64,000 nt of DNA from an uncultured Christensenellaceae bacterium (GTDB lineage Bacteria > Bacillota > Clostridia > Christensenellales > Borkfalkiaceae), in contig CAJUIR010000006.1 in NCBI GenBank assembly GCA_910586655.1, forward strand, positions 1 to 64,000. Reading direction: 5' to 3'. Positions 43,698 through 52,870 of this stretch are shown piece after piece. Both the position numbers and the translations under genes were made by a program. The notes under the pieces are model-generated. The model worked only from the letters and a program-made list of their open reading frames with translations, searched no databases and was not told the DNA's origin. Positions within the stretch are counted from its first letter, which is position 1. Every line of letters begins with the position of its first letter.

Positions 43698-45037
43698 TAC
43701 ATTCCCTCCCCCGCCGCACGAACGGCATTGGCAACACGCATTGCGGCTTGCTCGCATAAGAGCGCGTTTTCCCCCTCGGCAAGAATTCTAACGACGGGTT
43801 CCGTACCCGAAGCACGCAAAAAGATTCTGCCGCCCGTCAGCATTCCTTCCGCCTGTATTACGGCCTCTTTCACCGCAGCGTTCGCAAGCACGGCATTTTT
43901 ATCTCCCACACGGACGTTCGTCGTCTTTTGCGAAAACCGCGTAAGTCCCTTCGTAAGACAGGAGAGCGGACATTTGCTCTCCAACACGATTTCCGCAACT
44001 TTTAAAGCAGTCAAAATGCCGTCGCCTGTCGTTGCGTATTTGCGGAATATGATGTGACCCGACTGCTCGCCGCCTAACTGGTATCCGCATTTGATCATTT
44101 CATCGTAAACGTTTTTGTCGCCTACGTCCGTTTCGCGCAATGAAATTCCATGCGCCGAAAGCGAACGCCGTAAACCGAGATTGCTCATTTTCGTCGCGGC
44201 GATTCCGTCGCCGTCCAACTCGCCGCGCAACTTCATATATTTTGCACAGACGTACAAAATCCCGTCTCCGTCAACGATTTCGCCCCGTTCGTCTACACAG
44301 ATACAGCGGTCGGCGTCGCCGTCGAAGGCAAACCCCAGATCCAATCCGTTTTCCGTTACCAGAGATTGCAGTTTTTCGGGATGGGTAGAACCGCAATCGG
44401 TATTGATATTCACGCCGTTCGGATCCGCGCCCGTTGTGAATACCTGCGCACCGAGCGCGTCGAACACTGCTTTGGAGATCGCCCATGCGCTTCCGTTCGC
44501 GCAATCCAGTCCCACACGCAGACCGCGAAAGGACGCGCGCGGAAGCGAAAGCAAATAGGCAAGGTAACGGTTTCTGCCTGCAACATAGTCGACGGTGCGC
44601 CCGATCTTATCTCCCGCAGCCAGCGGTAACGTGCCGCCGTCCAGATACTCTTCCACAAGATCCAGCACGCTTTGCTCCATTTTTTCGCCTGCGCTGTTCA
44701 TAAGTTTAATTCCGTTATCGGAGTAAGGATTATGGCTTGCCGAGATCATCACTCCGCAGTCGAATCCGTCCGTACGCGTCACATACGATACGGAAGGCGT
44801 TGTGGTAACGTGAAGCAGATACACGTCTGCGCCCGAAGCGGTCGCGCCCGCCGTCAGCGCGTACTCGAACATATAAGACGAGAGCCGCGTGTCTTTTCCG
44901 ACGACGATTTTGGGCCGCTCCCCCTTGCCGCGCGCATAATACTGCCCGAGATATCTCCCCACCCTGAACGCATGCACTGCAGTCAGCGATTCGTTTGCTC
45001 TGCCGCGAAATCCGTCCGTTCCGAAATATTTTCCCAA
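43697..45037 (-). CDS. glmM: Phosphoglucosamine mutase
   Basis: 446 residues; converts glucosamine 6-phosphate to 1-phosphate, the step after GlmS. N-terminal GKYFGTDGFRGRANE, phosphoserine loop VMISASHNPYSDNGIKL, metal loop DGDADR, sugar loop GGEQSGHIIF, phosphate loop RASGTEPVVRI. I start at TTG 45037: GGAGG lies 5 nt upstream and the family start is at this residue; upstream in-frame sequence is not conserved-looking. Confidence 0.96.
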   Translation of the reverse strand: MGKYFGTDGFRGRANESLTAVHAFRVGRYLGQYYARGKGERPKIVVGKDTRLSSYMFEYALTAGATASGADVYLLHVTTTPSVSYVTRTDGFDCGVMISASHNPYSDNGIKLMNSAGEKMEQSVLDLVEEYLDGGTLPLAAGDKIGRTVDYVAGRNRYLAYLLSLPRASFRGLRVGLDCANGSAWAISKAVFDALGAQVFTTGADPNGVNINTDCGSTHPEKLQSLVTENGLDLGFAFDGDADRCICVDERGEIVDGDGILYVCAKYMKLRGELDGDGIAATKMSNLGLRRSLSAHGISLRETDVGDKNVYDEMIKCGYQLGGEQSGHIIFRKYATTGDGILTALKVAEIVLESKCPLSCLTKGLTRFSQKTTNVRVGDKNAVLANAAVKEAVIQAEGMLTGGRIFLRASGTEPVVRILAEGENALLCEQAAMRVANAVRAAGEGM

Positions 45038-45116
45038 ATTTCCCTCCGCGCGCGCATACCGCACGCAAATCCATTTTATGCGGAACTGCGTTTTTTCGTG
45101 ATCGGACTTTTTTTGC

Positions 45117-45142
45117 AAAGAAAAACGCGGCAATCTGCCGCG
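45117..45142 (-). terminator. Intrinsic terminator of the lemA-DUF2207-glpK unit
   Basis: Minus strand CGCGGCA-GAT-TGCCGCG followed by TTTTTCTTT. It lies about 150 nt after the glpK stop; the stretch between holds no convincing gene. Confidence 0.85.
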
Positions 45143-45291
45143 CGTTGGTTTTCCTCAACCGATTCTTCGATCGACTCGGAATTTTTTTAAAACTTGTATT
45201 CCTTGTAAAATCCCTCTTTGCTGTGTTTGCATATTACCGCCCATTCATTCACACTACTTATCGATTCCTCGAATGAACGTTCGGCAAACGG

Positions 45292-46755
45292 TTATAAAAG
45301 CGTTCTTTCCACCGCACGGCGATATTCCCGATACAGTTTATTGTACTGCTCCCGATCGCCTTGCGGCGAAAAGATCCGCTCCGAACGTCTCAGACGCGGA
45401 ATCTCCTGTAACGGAATCTCCCCGAGAGATACGGCGCACATCAACGCCGCACCGAGCGCAGTACTCTCCCGTTCCGAGGGACGGTTGATTCCTACGCCAA
45501 GCAAATTCGACTGAAACTGCATTAAAAAATTGTTTGCAGACGCGCCGCCGTCGCACTTGATTTCGCGCAGGTTGATGCCGCTGTCTTCCTCCATACATGC
45601 AATCAGATCCCTTGCGCTGTAAGCAATGCTTTCGAGTACGGCGCGAACCATATGAGCGCGATTGGTACTGCGCGTCAGCCCCGTAAACATTCCGCGCGCA
45701 CGCGGATCCCAATAGGGCGCTCCGAGCCCCGTAAACGCGGGAACAAAGTAAACGCCTCCGTTGTTTTCCGCGCATTCCGCAACCGATTCGCTCTCCGCGC
45801 TCGTCCGGATCAATCCCAGCCCGTCGCGCAACCACTGCACCGCGCTTCCGGCGTTAAACACGCTTCCCTCCAATGCGTAATACGTTTTTCCGCCCGCAGA
45901 ATAACCGACGGTACAAAGCATGCCCCGACGGCTCTCCGCGCACGTTTCGCCCGTGTTGAACAGCACAAACAAGCCTGTTCCGTAAGTGATTTTACCGTCG
46001 CCGCGGTCAAAACAGCCCTGCCCGAACAATGCGGCTTGCTGATCGCCCAACACGCCCGCAACGGGAACGTACGCGCCCGCGATTTCCGCTTCGCCCATAC
46101 GCGCGTCGCACGGACGCACCTCGGGCAGAATTTCCCGCGGAAGATTGAAAATACGAAGAAGCGTTTCGTCCCACTCCAACGTATGGATATTAAACAGCAT
46201 GGTTCTGGACGCGTTGGTTACGTCCGTAGCAAACGTCCGCCCGTTCGTCAGTTTGAAGATCAGATACGAATCCACCGTAGCCGCAGCAAGTCTGCCCTGC
46301 CGCAAGAGCGTCTGTGCCTTTGGAACGTTGTCTAAAATCCAACGGATCTTGCTTGCGGAAAAGTAGGCGTCCGGCACGAGTCCCGTGCGTTCGCGGATCT
46401 CTTTGACGGCTTCTTTGGAAAGCGAAGCGCAAAAATCGCTTGTACGGCGGCATTGCCATACAATGGCGGGACAAACGGGTTCGCCCGTTTTCCTGTCCCA
46501 TAAGACGACCGTTTCGCGCTGGTTGGCGATCCCGATCCCGCCGATTTGCTCCGCGCCCGTAAAACGCACGCATTCGTTCAGACAATACGCCGCTTTATAG
46601 TAAATTTCGTTGGCGTCCTGTTCCACCCAGCCTTCGCGCGGAAAACCCTGCTCGATCTCCTGACTTGCGCCGTGCACGAATTTCCCCGTTTTCAGTTCGT
46701 ATACGAATGCCCGAACGCTGGTCGTACCCGCGTCGAGAGCAATGACATATTTCAT
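45292..46755 (-). CDS. glpK: Glycerol kinase
   Basis: 487-residue FGGY kinase phosphorylating glycerol to glycerol 3-phosphate. Seen: ALDAGTTSVRAFVY (phosphate 1), NQRETVVLWDRKTG, VWQCRRTSDFC, DVTNASRTMLFN, GDQQAALFGQGCF and the C-terminal ATP segment CDGGASANNFLMQFQ. The regulatory His of the Firmicute PTS loop is not obvious. AGAGGAAG before the ATG; 21 nt downstream of the DUF2207 gene. glpF and glpD are not in the window. Confidence 0.95.
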   Translation of the reverse strand: MKYVIALDAGTTSVRAFVYELKTGKFVHGASQEIEQGFPREGWVEQDANEIYYKAAYCLNECVRFTGAEQIGGIGIANQRETVVLWDRKTGEPVCPAIVWQCRRTSDFCASLSKEAVKEIRERTGLVPDAYFSASKIRWILDNVPKAQTLLRQGRLAAATVDSYLIFKLTNGRTFATDVTNASRTMLFNIHTLEWDETLLRIFNLPREILPEVRPCDARMGEAEIAGAYVPVAGVLGDQQAALFGQGCFDRGDGKITYGTGLFVLFNTGETCAESRRGMLCTVGYSAGGKTYYALEGSVFNAGSAVQWLRDGLGLIRTSAESESVAECAENNGGVYFVPAFTGLGAPYWDPRARGMFTGLTRSTNRAHMVRAVLESIAYSARDLIACMEEDSGINLREIKCDGGASANNFLMQFQSNLLGVGINRPSERESTALGAALMCAVSLGEIPLQEIPRLRRSERIFSPQGDREQYNKLYREYRRAVERTLL

Positions 46756-46776
46756 GAAACTTCCTCTTTCTGTATC

Positions 46777-48714
46777 TCAGCAGCCTCTGCCGCCGCCTCC
46801 GCCGAATCCGCCGCCGCCAAACCCTCCGCCGAATCCGCCGCCGAACCTTCCGCCCCCGCCCGACGAGGTGGGTTTGGAAACCATATTTCGGGATAATCCT
46901 TGATTGAGGGAACGGAACATCGAGTTCCATACAATACAGGTGAATATAAAATCGCCCGTCGAATAAGTTGCATAGGAAGGCGGCTGCATATCCAGTCCCT
47001 TGAATTTATCCGTCCATGCATTCGAAACGCCCAATACCTGCGCATAGGGCAAAATGCGGTAATACAGATCGGGATTTTCTTTTAACATAAATTCGATCTT
47101 ATCGCGTTCGGTCACTTCGATAAACTGCTTGAACCCTAAAATATGTCCCAGCCGATCGTTGTAATCTTTGGTACGGCACAGGAAAAATCCGCTGACACAG
47201 CCCGTTCCGACCGCAAATACCACAACGATAAATTTGGTCCAGAAACTCAATGCGGCGGAAGGAGTTAAAGCGATCAATACCCCGAAACCCATTCCCAACG
47301 CAACGAAAGCAAGCGTAACCGCAACGCGCAGATACAGTTTCCACTTATACTTTCGCTGGGCTGCAAGGTACGCGCCGCCCGACGCTACAAAACAACCGAT
47401 GAACGCGCCGAGCACCATAATCCAGAAATGATACCCGCTCGCGACAGTAAGTAAGGAATAGATCCAAGTAAACCCGCCCAAAACCAATAACGACAGCGCG
47501 AGAAACAAGCCGTACAGAACGGTCCCCTTTCTCGTGTACATTTTTCCCGTTTGGCTCTTGACCGTCGTTTTTACCTGGTTTGCCGTCTTATAAAAACTTT
47601 TCGAAAGTTCGGAAGAACGAACGGATTCCCTTCCGTCGAACAGTCCCTCGTAAAAGATTCTGCAATGGGCAGGCACGTTCGCAGCAAGCGGTTTTGACGT
47701 GCGGTAAAGCGTAGGATCCTTTTGGCTTTCCGAAAGGTCGATATGCAGATACCCTTCCGAAGCAAGCCAGAATACCAGCGATCCCAAATCTTCGCTGTCG
47801 ATTTTATTATCGATCAGAAGCCCCATTAAAAGCGGATCCATCTCGTCGGGCGCAGTCAGATTGATCGTTTTAATCATGTCCGGCTGACGGCATACAAATA
47901 GTTTGACGAGCACTGCGGCAATCAAAAGCGCCACGCCGATGAGCAATACATAGATCACCGACCGATCGAACGACGCCGTTAAAACGCCCGACTCGAAACT
48001 TAAATCGAGCGTGATGCCGGCAGACGTATAGTAATATCCGTCTTCGCTGTTATGCGGAACGTTCTGCGGCAGACCCAACGAAGTCAGCGTCAGCGTGTTT
48101 CCGTTCCGCACGGTCTCCACTTCGCAATCGTTCCCCGTTGTTCCCGATTCCCCCGAATAGACTTGATACCCTACCAGTCCGTCAGGTACGGTCACAGAAA
48201 CAGTTACGTCGTTGATTTTCGTCTGCCAGCCGTAACCGATCACGTCGAGCGGAAGATATCCCTCCTCGGAAAGCGCGGGCACAATCATATCGTATGTAAC
48301 GATATAGGTTCGCTGCTGACCTTTGACAACTCCCTTGCCGCGCAAATAATACGAAATGAAAGAAAAATCGTCCGTTTTGATGTAGGGCGCAAAATCGGCG
48401 CTGTCGCAATCGGCGGAAATATTCTGATACCGAACGCCGCTGCTTAACGGCAGATCGCGGATAATTCCGTGCGAATTATATCCCTCGAAGGAAACGGTGA
48501 TGGTTTCCTTGACCGAAATTTTCCGATTGCGTTCCACCGTCATTTCCGCTCGGTACTGTTCGATCGTATAACCGTATTCCGCATCGTAAGGATTCGTCGC
48601 GTATGCGTCGGCAGATAAAGAAACGGGCGAGGAGAACCCCGCCCATAATCCAAGCACGAGGAGAAGCGCGGCAACCGCCGCTATGATCCCCTTTTTCGTC
48701 TTATTATTTTTCAT
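46777..48714 (-). CDS. DUF2207 membrane protein with Gly-rich tail (copy 2)
   Basis: 645 residues with the same plan as the copy at 26.8-28.9 kb: signal peptide, DUF2207 domain (NRKISVKETITVSF, NSHGIIRDLPLSSG), a helix near 255-275, a cytosolic segment, helices about 405-520, and a Gly/Phe-rich tail ending GGGGGRGC. Function unknown. The neighbour LemA (33 nt upstream) is a frequent genomic partner of this class of membrane protein. The Shine-Dalgarno is weak. Confidence 0.86.
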   Translation of the reverse strand: MKNNKTKKGIIAAVAALLLVLGLWAGFSSPVSLSADAYATNPYDAEYGYTIEQYRAEMTVERNRKISVKETITVSFEGYNSHGIIRDLPLSSGVRYQNISADCDSADFAPYIKTDDFSFISYYLRGKGVVKGQQRTYIVTYDMIVPALSEEGYLPLDVIGYGWQTKINDVTVSVTVPDGLVGYQVYSGESGTTGNDCEVETVRNGNTLTLTSLGLPQNVPHNSEDGYYYTSAGITLDLSFESGVLTASFDRSVIYVLLIGVALLIAAVLVKLFVCRQPDMIKTINLTAPDEMDPLLMGLLIDNKIDSEDLGSLVFWLASEGYLHIDLSESQKDPTLYRTSKPLAANVPAHCRIFYEGLFDGRESVRSSELSKSFYKTANQVKTTVKSQTGKMYTRKGTVLYGLFLALSLLVLGGFTWIYSLLTVASGYHFWIMVLGAFIGCFVASGGAYLAAQRKYKWKLYLRVAVTLAFVALGMGFGVLIALTPSAALSFWTKFIVVVFAVGTGCVSGFFLCRTKDYNDRLGHILGFKQFIEVTERDKIEFMLKENPDLYYRILPYAQVLGVSNAWTDKFKGLDMQPPSYATYSTGDFIFTCIVWNSMFRSLNQGLSRNMVSKPTSSGGGGRFGGGFGGGFGGGGFGGGGGRGC

Positions 48715-48747
48715 ATTCTTTCATTGATTTGAATGCTTTGATCTGAT

Positions 48748-49341
48748 TTAAAACTGAACTTTGACCGCTTTGCGCTCTTCTTCGGAATCGAGTTCGAAAT
48801 ACTTCCGTTTTTCGATTCTCATGCGGCGCGCGATCCATGCAACGCCGAACGTATCGATTCGGCTGTTGAGTTCTTTGACCGTACCGTTGTAATATCTGCG
48901 TGCAGACGCGATTTCCGTTTCGATCCGGCTGAGTTGGTTTTGCAGATCCATAAAATTGGTATTCGCTTTCAGGTCCGGATATGATTCCTGCAATGCAAAC
49001 AGCGATTTCAACGTTCCCGTAAGCACGTTTTCCGCGGCGATCTTTTCGTCACCCGTGGCGGTCATGGCGGCGTTGCGCGCTCTGATCACGGCTTCGAGCG
49101 TTCCGCTCTCGTGTTTTGCGTATCCCTTTACCGTTTCCACGAGGTTGGGGATGAGGTCGTACCGCTTTTTCAGTTGTACGTCGATGGTCGCCCATCCCTC
49201 TTCCGCAAGATTTTTTAATCGCATCAATCTGTTGTACGTCGAAACATACCAACCGAAAAACGCAATGATGATGAGTAGTACCGCCGCGCCCGCGCAAATT
49301 CCCGCGATTGCAGGCGTTCCCAACGCCAATAAATGATTCAT
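48748..49341 (-). CDS. LemA family protein
   Basis: 197 residues: one N-terminal membrane helix (GICAGAAVLLIIIAFFGWYV) and the LemA four-helix domain with YNRLMRLKNLAEEGWATIDVQLKKRYDLIPNLVETVKGYAKHE and FMDLQNQLSRIETEIASARRYYN. Function unresolved. AGGAGG 5 nt before the ATG; promoter TTGAAA (49394-49399), 17 nt, TATAAT (49371-49376). First gene of lemA-DUF2207-glpK. Confidence 0.94.
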   Translation of the reverse strand: MNHLLALGTPAIAGICAGAAVLLIIIAFFGWYVSTYNRLMRLKNLAEEGWATIDVQLKKRYDLIPNLVETVKGYAKHESGTLEAVIRARNAAMTATGDEKIAAENVLTGTLKSLFALQESYPDLKANTNFMDLQNQLSRIETEIASARRYYNGTVKELNSRIDTFGVAWIARRMRIEKRKYFELDSEEERKAVKVQF

Positions 49342-49370
49342 ACATTCCTCCTGCTGAAATCAGCGTTTCT

Positions 49371-49399
49371 ATTATACTATATCTTTTTTAAAATTTCAA
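49371..49399 (-). promoter_or_regulatory. lemA operon promoter
   Basis: Minus strand TTGAAA, 17-nt spacer, TATAAT; leader about 25 nt. Confidence 0.78.
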
Positions 49400-49416
49400 T
49401 ATGCCGACGGAAAAAA

Positions 49417-51645
49417 TTATATTTTCTTTTTATTATAATTGATGAGGCAGCCCGCAAGCAAAATTTCTTTTTCGTCAGCGGTAAAGGGCGCAAGTTCCAA
49501 CACGACGTCGCGCCGTGTTCCTTTGGAGAATACTTGTGCAATAAACCGCGTTTCTCCGCTTTTGATTCCTTCCGCAATATCGGCAACGTAGATATAATCC
49601 CCCGTCTTGAAATCAGGCTTTTCGCATGTAAACGGCAACATTCCCCAATTCACGAGGTTGGAAAAATAGCGTTTGGTTGCGTACTCTTTACAGAGATTGG
49701 CAACGCCGCCCAAAACGCGCTGACAGGAAGCCGCTTGTTCGCGCGCCGAGCCGTCGCCCGGTTTGTTAGACACCACAACGCTCCCGTAAACGGTATCTTT
49801 TCCGACTTCGAAACCGCCCAATTCTTGGATCACACGCTGGGGAAGAACGCCCGTTTCGCGGCGCGCTAATTCCTCCTCGCGTACGCTTTTTGCGCGTCCT
49901 ACGTATTCGGGATCTTTACGCGACAATGCAAATTCCGAAAGTTTATAGGGATTGGAACGGTAAGAAGAAGTTTCGCCCGAAGGGATCAACTCGTCGGTCG
50001 TGGTCACCGGATCTTTCAAAACGGACACGACCTTCATGAGCAGATTTTTGCCGAGCGGGATCTGTTCGGGCCAATCGGCAATATTGGGTCCGTACACCAA
50101 CGCTTGGTCTTTTTGCGGTTTCCCCGCGCCGCGGTAGACGCGGTTTTCGTATATCTTGCCGTCGAAACGGTATTTCTTTACACGCTTGTTATACTCATAA
50201 TCGAGCGCGGAGGTCAGCACGCCGCCGTTTGCCGCCGTTGCGGCGATCGAACGCGCGTCCATCAAAGCGACCGCCGAAAGTTGACCCTGCGCGGGCTTGC
50301 TCCCCTCGCGATTTTCAAAATTCCGCGTTGTGTGCCGGATAGAAAGCGCGCCCGTCGCGGGTGTGTCGCCCGCGCCGAAACAGGGACCGCAAAACGCTGT
50401 TTTCAGCGTTGCGCCCGTTTCCATCAGCAAACCCGTATAACCGTTTTCCGTCAGGCATTTATAGACGGGCTGTGACGAAGGATAAACATTCAGCGTAAAG
50501 GCTCCCGTTCCGATGCTCTTTCCGCGCAAAATTTCCGCGCTCTCGGCGATATTCTCGTAACTTCCGCCGGCGCAGCCTGCAATGACGCCCTGATCTACGT
50601 ACACTTTCCCGTCTTTGATCTTATTCGTCAAACAGAACGCGTCGGTGCCTAAAATCGCCCTCCCTTTTTCTTCGACTTCTTTTAAAAGTTCCTCGCTTCT
50701 CTCTAAAAATTCCCGAATGGAATAAGCATTCGAAGGATGGAACGGAAGCGCGATCATCGGTTCGACTTTGCTTAAATCAATCGTTACGGCGCCGTCGTAA
50801 TATGCAGGTTCGGCGGGCGCAAGCCGTTTGTATGCCTCGGCGCGGTTATGATCGCGGAAATATTCTTCCGTTTTCCCGTCCGTTTCCCAGATACTCGATA
50901 AGCAAGTTGTTTCCGTCGTCATGACGTCGATCCCGTTGCGGTAATCCATCGAGAGCGCCGCAATCCCGGGACCGATAAATTCGAGGATTTTATTTTTTAC
51001 GAACCCGCTGGGAAAAACCGCGCGGATCAACGCGAGCGCAACGTCCTGAGGTCCGACCCCCTTTCGGAGTTTCCCTTTTAAATAGACAGCGATCACTTCG
51101 GGAGGTTTGATATCATACGTCTGCTTTAACAGTTGCTTTACAAGTTCGGGTCCGCCCTCGCCGATCGCCATCGTACCCAGCGCGCCGTAACGCGTGTGCG
51201 AATCGGAACCGAGAATCATCGCGCCGCACTTAGCCGCGCATTCGCGCATGTACTGATGAATGACCGCAAGATGCGCGGGAACGTAATCGCCGCCGTATTT
51301 TTTCGCCGCGGATAACCCGAAGACGTGATCGTCCTCGTTGATGGTTCCGCCCACGGCGCAAAGCGAATTGTGGCAGTTGGTCAGAGTGTAGGGAACGGGA
51401 AAATGTTCGATCCCGCTCGCTTTCGCCGTCTGTACGATTCCGACGTAAGTAATATCGTGCGAAGCGATCGCGTCGAATTTCAAACGGTATTGCGTTTCGT
51501 CGCCGCTATTATGTGTTTGAAGTACGGAATAGGCAATGGTGTTTTTTTGAGCCGCGCGTTTCTTTTCGTCCGTCTTGAACGCTTGCGATTCTTTGATAAG
51601 TTTCCCTTCGCTGTAATATACACCCTGTCTGATAACCTTGACCAT
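49417..51645 (-). CDS. Aconitase-superfamily hydratase (YbhJ-like)
   Basis: 742 residues. Aconitase-type core with GSDSHTRYGALGTMAIGEGG, GCAGGSYENIAE and CGPCFGAGDTPATGA (Fe-S ligand cysteines), followed by a swivel domain (about 540-742, VYGSVVVSNKPGDGSAREQAASCQRVLGG). Length and motifs fit the E. coli YbhJ group of putative hydratases rather than housekeeping aconitase; the substrate is unknown. GAGAGG before the ATG; promoter TTGAAA (51696-51701), 17 nt, TATAAT (51673-51678). Monocistronic and divergent from the PH-domain gene. Confidence 0.88.
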   Translation of the reverse strand: MVKVIRQGVYYSEGKLIKESQAFKTDEKKRAAQKNTIAYSVLQTHNSGDETQYRLKFDAIASHDITYVGIVQTAKASGIEHFPVPYTLTNCHNSLCAVGGTINEDDHVFGLSAAKKYGGDYVPAHLAVIHQYMRECAAKCGAMILGSDSHTRYGALGTMAIGEGGPELVKQLLKQTYDIKPPEVIAVYLKGKLRKGVGPQDVALALIRAVFPSGFVKNKILEFIGPGIAALSMDYRNGIDVMTTETTCLSSIWETDGKTEEYFRDHNRAEAYKRLAPAEPAYYDGAVTIDLSKVEPMIALPFHPSNAYSIREFLERSEELLKEVEEKGRAILGTDAFCLTNKIKDGKVYVDQGVIAGCAGGSYENIAESAEILRGKSIGTGAFTLNVYPSSQPVYKCLTENGYTGLLMETGATLKTAFCGPCFGAGDTPATGALSIRHTTRNFENREGSKPAQGQLSAVALMDARSIAATAANGGVLTSALDYEYNKRVKKYRFDGKIYENRVYRGAGKPQKDQALVYGPNIADWPEQIPLGKNLLMKVVSVLKDPVTTTDELIPSGETSSYRSNPYKLSEFALSRKDPEYVGRAKSVREEELARRETGVLPQRVIQELGGFEVGKDTVYGSVVVSNKPGDGSAREQAASCQRVLGGVANLCKEYATKRYFSNLVNWGMLPFTCEKPDFKTGDYIYVADIAEGIKSGETRFIAQVFSKGTRRDVVLELAPFTADEKEILLAGCLINYNKKKI

Positions 51646-51748
51646 ATCCGTTTCCTCTCAGTATTTTTCTCTATTATATCGGATTCGGGGACTTTTTTCA
51701 AGCGAAGTGAAACGGAAAATGCAAAATAATGAATTTAAGTAAAAGCGA

Positions 51749-51777
51749 TTGATTTTTACGGACAAATGTTTTATACT
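51749..51777 (+). promoter_or_regulatory. Leaderless promoter of the PH-domain protein gene
   Basis: TTGATT (51749-51754), 17-nt spacer, TATACT (51772-51777), 6 nt to the ATG at 51784; no Shine-Dalgarno. Confidence 0.8.
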
Positions 51778-51783
51778 GCTCTT

Positions 51784-52302
51784 ATGAAAGAAAAAAAGCA
51801 GAAAAATTTACTGAAAAGCGAAACGTTTCCCTTCCGCTTTACGGGACTCATGCTTGCGCTGTTGATCTTGCTGCTTGCGCTTTGCGCGACGGGAATCGGA
51901 CTTACGACTTGGCAGTTTACCGACTTTCTGAAAGGCGATATTTCCTCTGTGTACGATTGGATGAAATACGTTCTGCTCTACCTTGTGAGCATTCTCCTTG
52001 CGGTGATCGTAATTGCGATGCTGATCAGATCGCAATATATCGTTACCGACAAAACGCTCACCATTCAGTTCGGGTTGATCCGTTCGCGCTACGAAATCAA
52101 AAATATTTATTCAGTGCGGCTGTTCCGCGGATCGAATAAACTGACCGTCTATTTCGACGATTACAAAAACAAATATATGGTGATCGTGGTAAAAGACGTG
52201 TGGTATACCGATTTCGTGCAAGCGCTGATCAAGCGCAATGAAAAAATCGAATTCGACTTTATTACGCCCGAAGAAGAAAAAGACCAAAAAAAGAAAAAGT
52301 AA
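51784..52302 (+). CDS. Bacterial PH-domain membrane protein
   Basis: 172 residues: a basic N-terminus, two membrane helices (GLMLALLILLLALCATGIGL and YVLLYLVSILLAVIVIAMLI), then a bacterial PH-like domain (YIVTDKTLTIQFGLIRSRYEIKNIYSVRLF) and a Lys/Glu tail. Function unknown. The start at 51784 is set by the promoter 6 nt upstream; an ATG six codons earlier would lie within the -10 region. Confidence 0.8.
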   Translation: MKEKKQKNLLKSETFPFRFTGLMLALLILLLALCATGIGLTTWQFTDFLKGDISSVYDWMKYVLLYLVSILLAVIVIAMLIRSQYIVTDKTLTIQFGLIRSRYEIKNIYSVRLFRGSNKLTVYFDDYKNKYMVIVVKDVWYTDFVQALIKRNEKIEFDFITPEEEKDQKKKK

Positions 52303-52312
52303 CTCATATAAC

Positions 52313-52348
52313 AAAAAAACCGCCGACTTTCCAGTCGGCGGTTTTTTT
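52313..52348. terminator. Bidirectional intrinsic terminator
   Basis: AAACCGCCGACT-TTCC-AGTCGGCGGTTT with A- and T-runs on both sides, between the convergent PH-domain and XRE genes. Confidence 0.92.
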
Positions 52349-52356
52349 GACTATTA

Positions 52357-52569
52357 TTAAATCAATTTTGTATTGTGTTCTGTAAGTTCGTCAAGAGTAA
52401 CATCGAAATAATCCGCAATTCTATGCAACTGCTCTATGGACGGCTCGCAGTACGATGTTTCCCAATGCGATACTGTTTTTACGGAAACGTTCATAATTGC
52501 AGCGAACTCGCGTTGCCCCATTTGATTATTTTTTCTTAAGCGTTTCAGATTTTCCGCAAACCCCATCAA
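52357..52569 (-). CDS. XRE-family HTH repressor
   Basis: 70 residues, essentially one Cro/CI-type helix-turn-helix domain: NLKRLRKNNQMGQREFAAIMNVSVKTVSHWE then CEPSIEQLHRIADYFDVTLDEL. No C-terminal sensor or dimerisation domain. GGGAG lies upstream; TTG at 52569 or ATG at 52566 may start. Divergent from the Cys-rich peptide gene, whose promoter carries a palindrome that this protein probably binds. The surrounding 0.5 kb is clearly more AT-rich than the neighbours, suggesting acquisition. Confidence 0.88.
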   Translation of the reverse strand: MMGFAENLKRLRKNNQMGQREFAAIMNVSVKTVSHWETSYCEPSIEQLHRIADYFDVTLDELTEHNTKLI

Positions 52570-52620
52570 AAATTACTCCCTACTTATCAAACAGATTGTA
52601 TCAAAAATAGAGAATTTTTC

Positions 52621-52649
52621 TTGACAATCTCAAATTTTGAGAATATAAT
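52621..52649 (+). promoter_or_regulatory. Consensus promoter with operator palindrome in its spacer
   Basis: TTGACA (52621-52626), 17-nt spacer, TATAAT (52644-52649): perfect consensus. The spacer is almost wholly the palindrome TCTCAAA-T-TTTGAGA (52628-52642), a position where a bound repressor would exclude RNA polymerase. Confidence 0.85.
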
Positions 52650-52659
52650 CAAGTTAAAC

Positions 52660-52866
52660 ATGAATACTTCGGTAAATAGGATAAAACTTTGCAAAAACTG
52701 TATTTGTTCTTGTTTATTTCATGGGAAAAGCAACTGCTTTTTAATTTGTAGTCGTTCATTAAAAAAAGTAGACGCTCATGCTTCGTGTAAATACTTTTAT
52801 AATAAAAATAAGAATCTTCCAAACATAAATAACAAAAAGTTTGACAGTACAATCGACCGAAACTAA
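52660..52866 (+). CDS. Small Cys-rich protein, putative zinc-binding
   Basis: 68 residues, basic, with seven cysteines: LCKNCICSC (Cys 11, 14, 16, 18), then Cys26, Cys30 and Cys43 in DAHASCKYF. The spacing C-x2-C ... C ... V-D ... C-x2-F resembles small zinc-binding proteins common on phages and plasmids. The ATG lies 10 nt after a perfect consensus promoter with no Shine-Dalgarno, so the leader would be about 3 nt. It ends 4 nt from the convergent minE stop. Very AT-rich codons. Not a recognised family; coding status rests on promoter placement and Cys pattern. Confidence 0.6.
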   Translation: MNTSVNRIKLCKNCICSCLFHGKSNCFLICSRSLKKVDAHASCKYFYNKNKNLPNINNKKFDSTIDRN

Positions 52867-52870
52867 ATCT

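Noticed and set aside
43697..43800. glmS ribozyme
   Set aside because: glmS begins inside the glmM stop codon, leaving no untranslated leader for the ribozyme.
45187..45252. 21-codon frame between glpK and its terminator (GTG start)
   Set aside because: Shine-Dalgarno too far (14 nt) and no recognisable feature; too little evidence for a gene.
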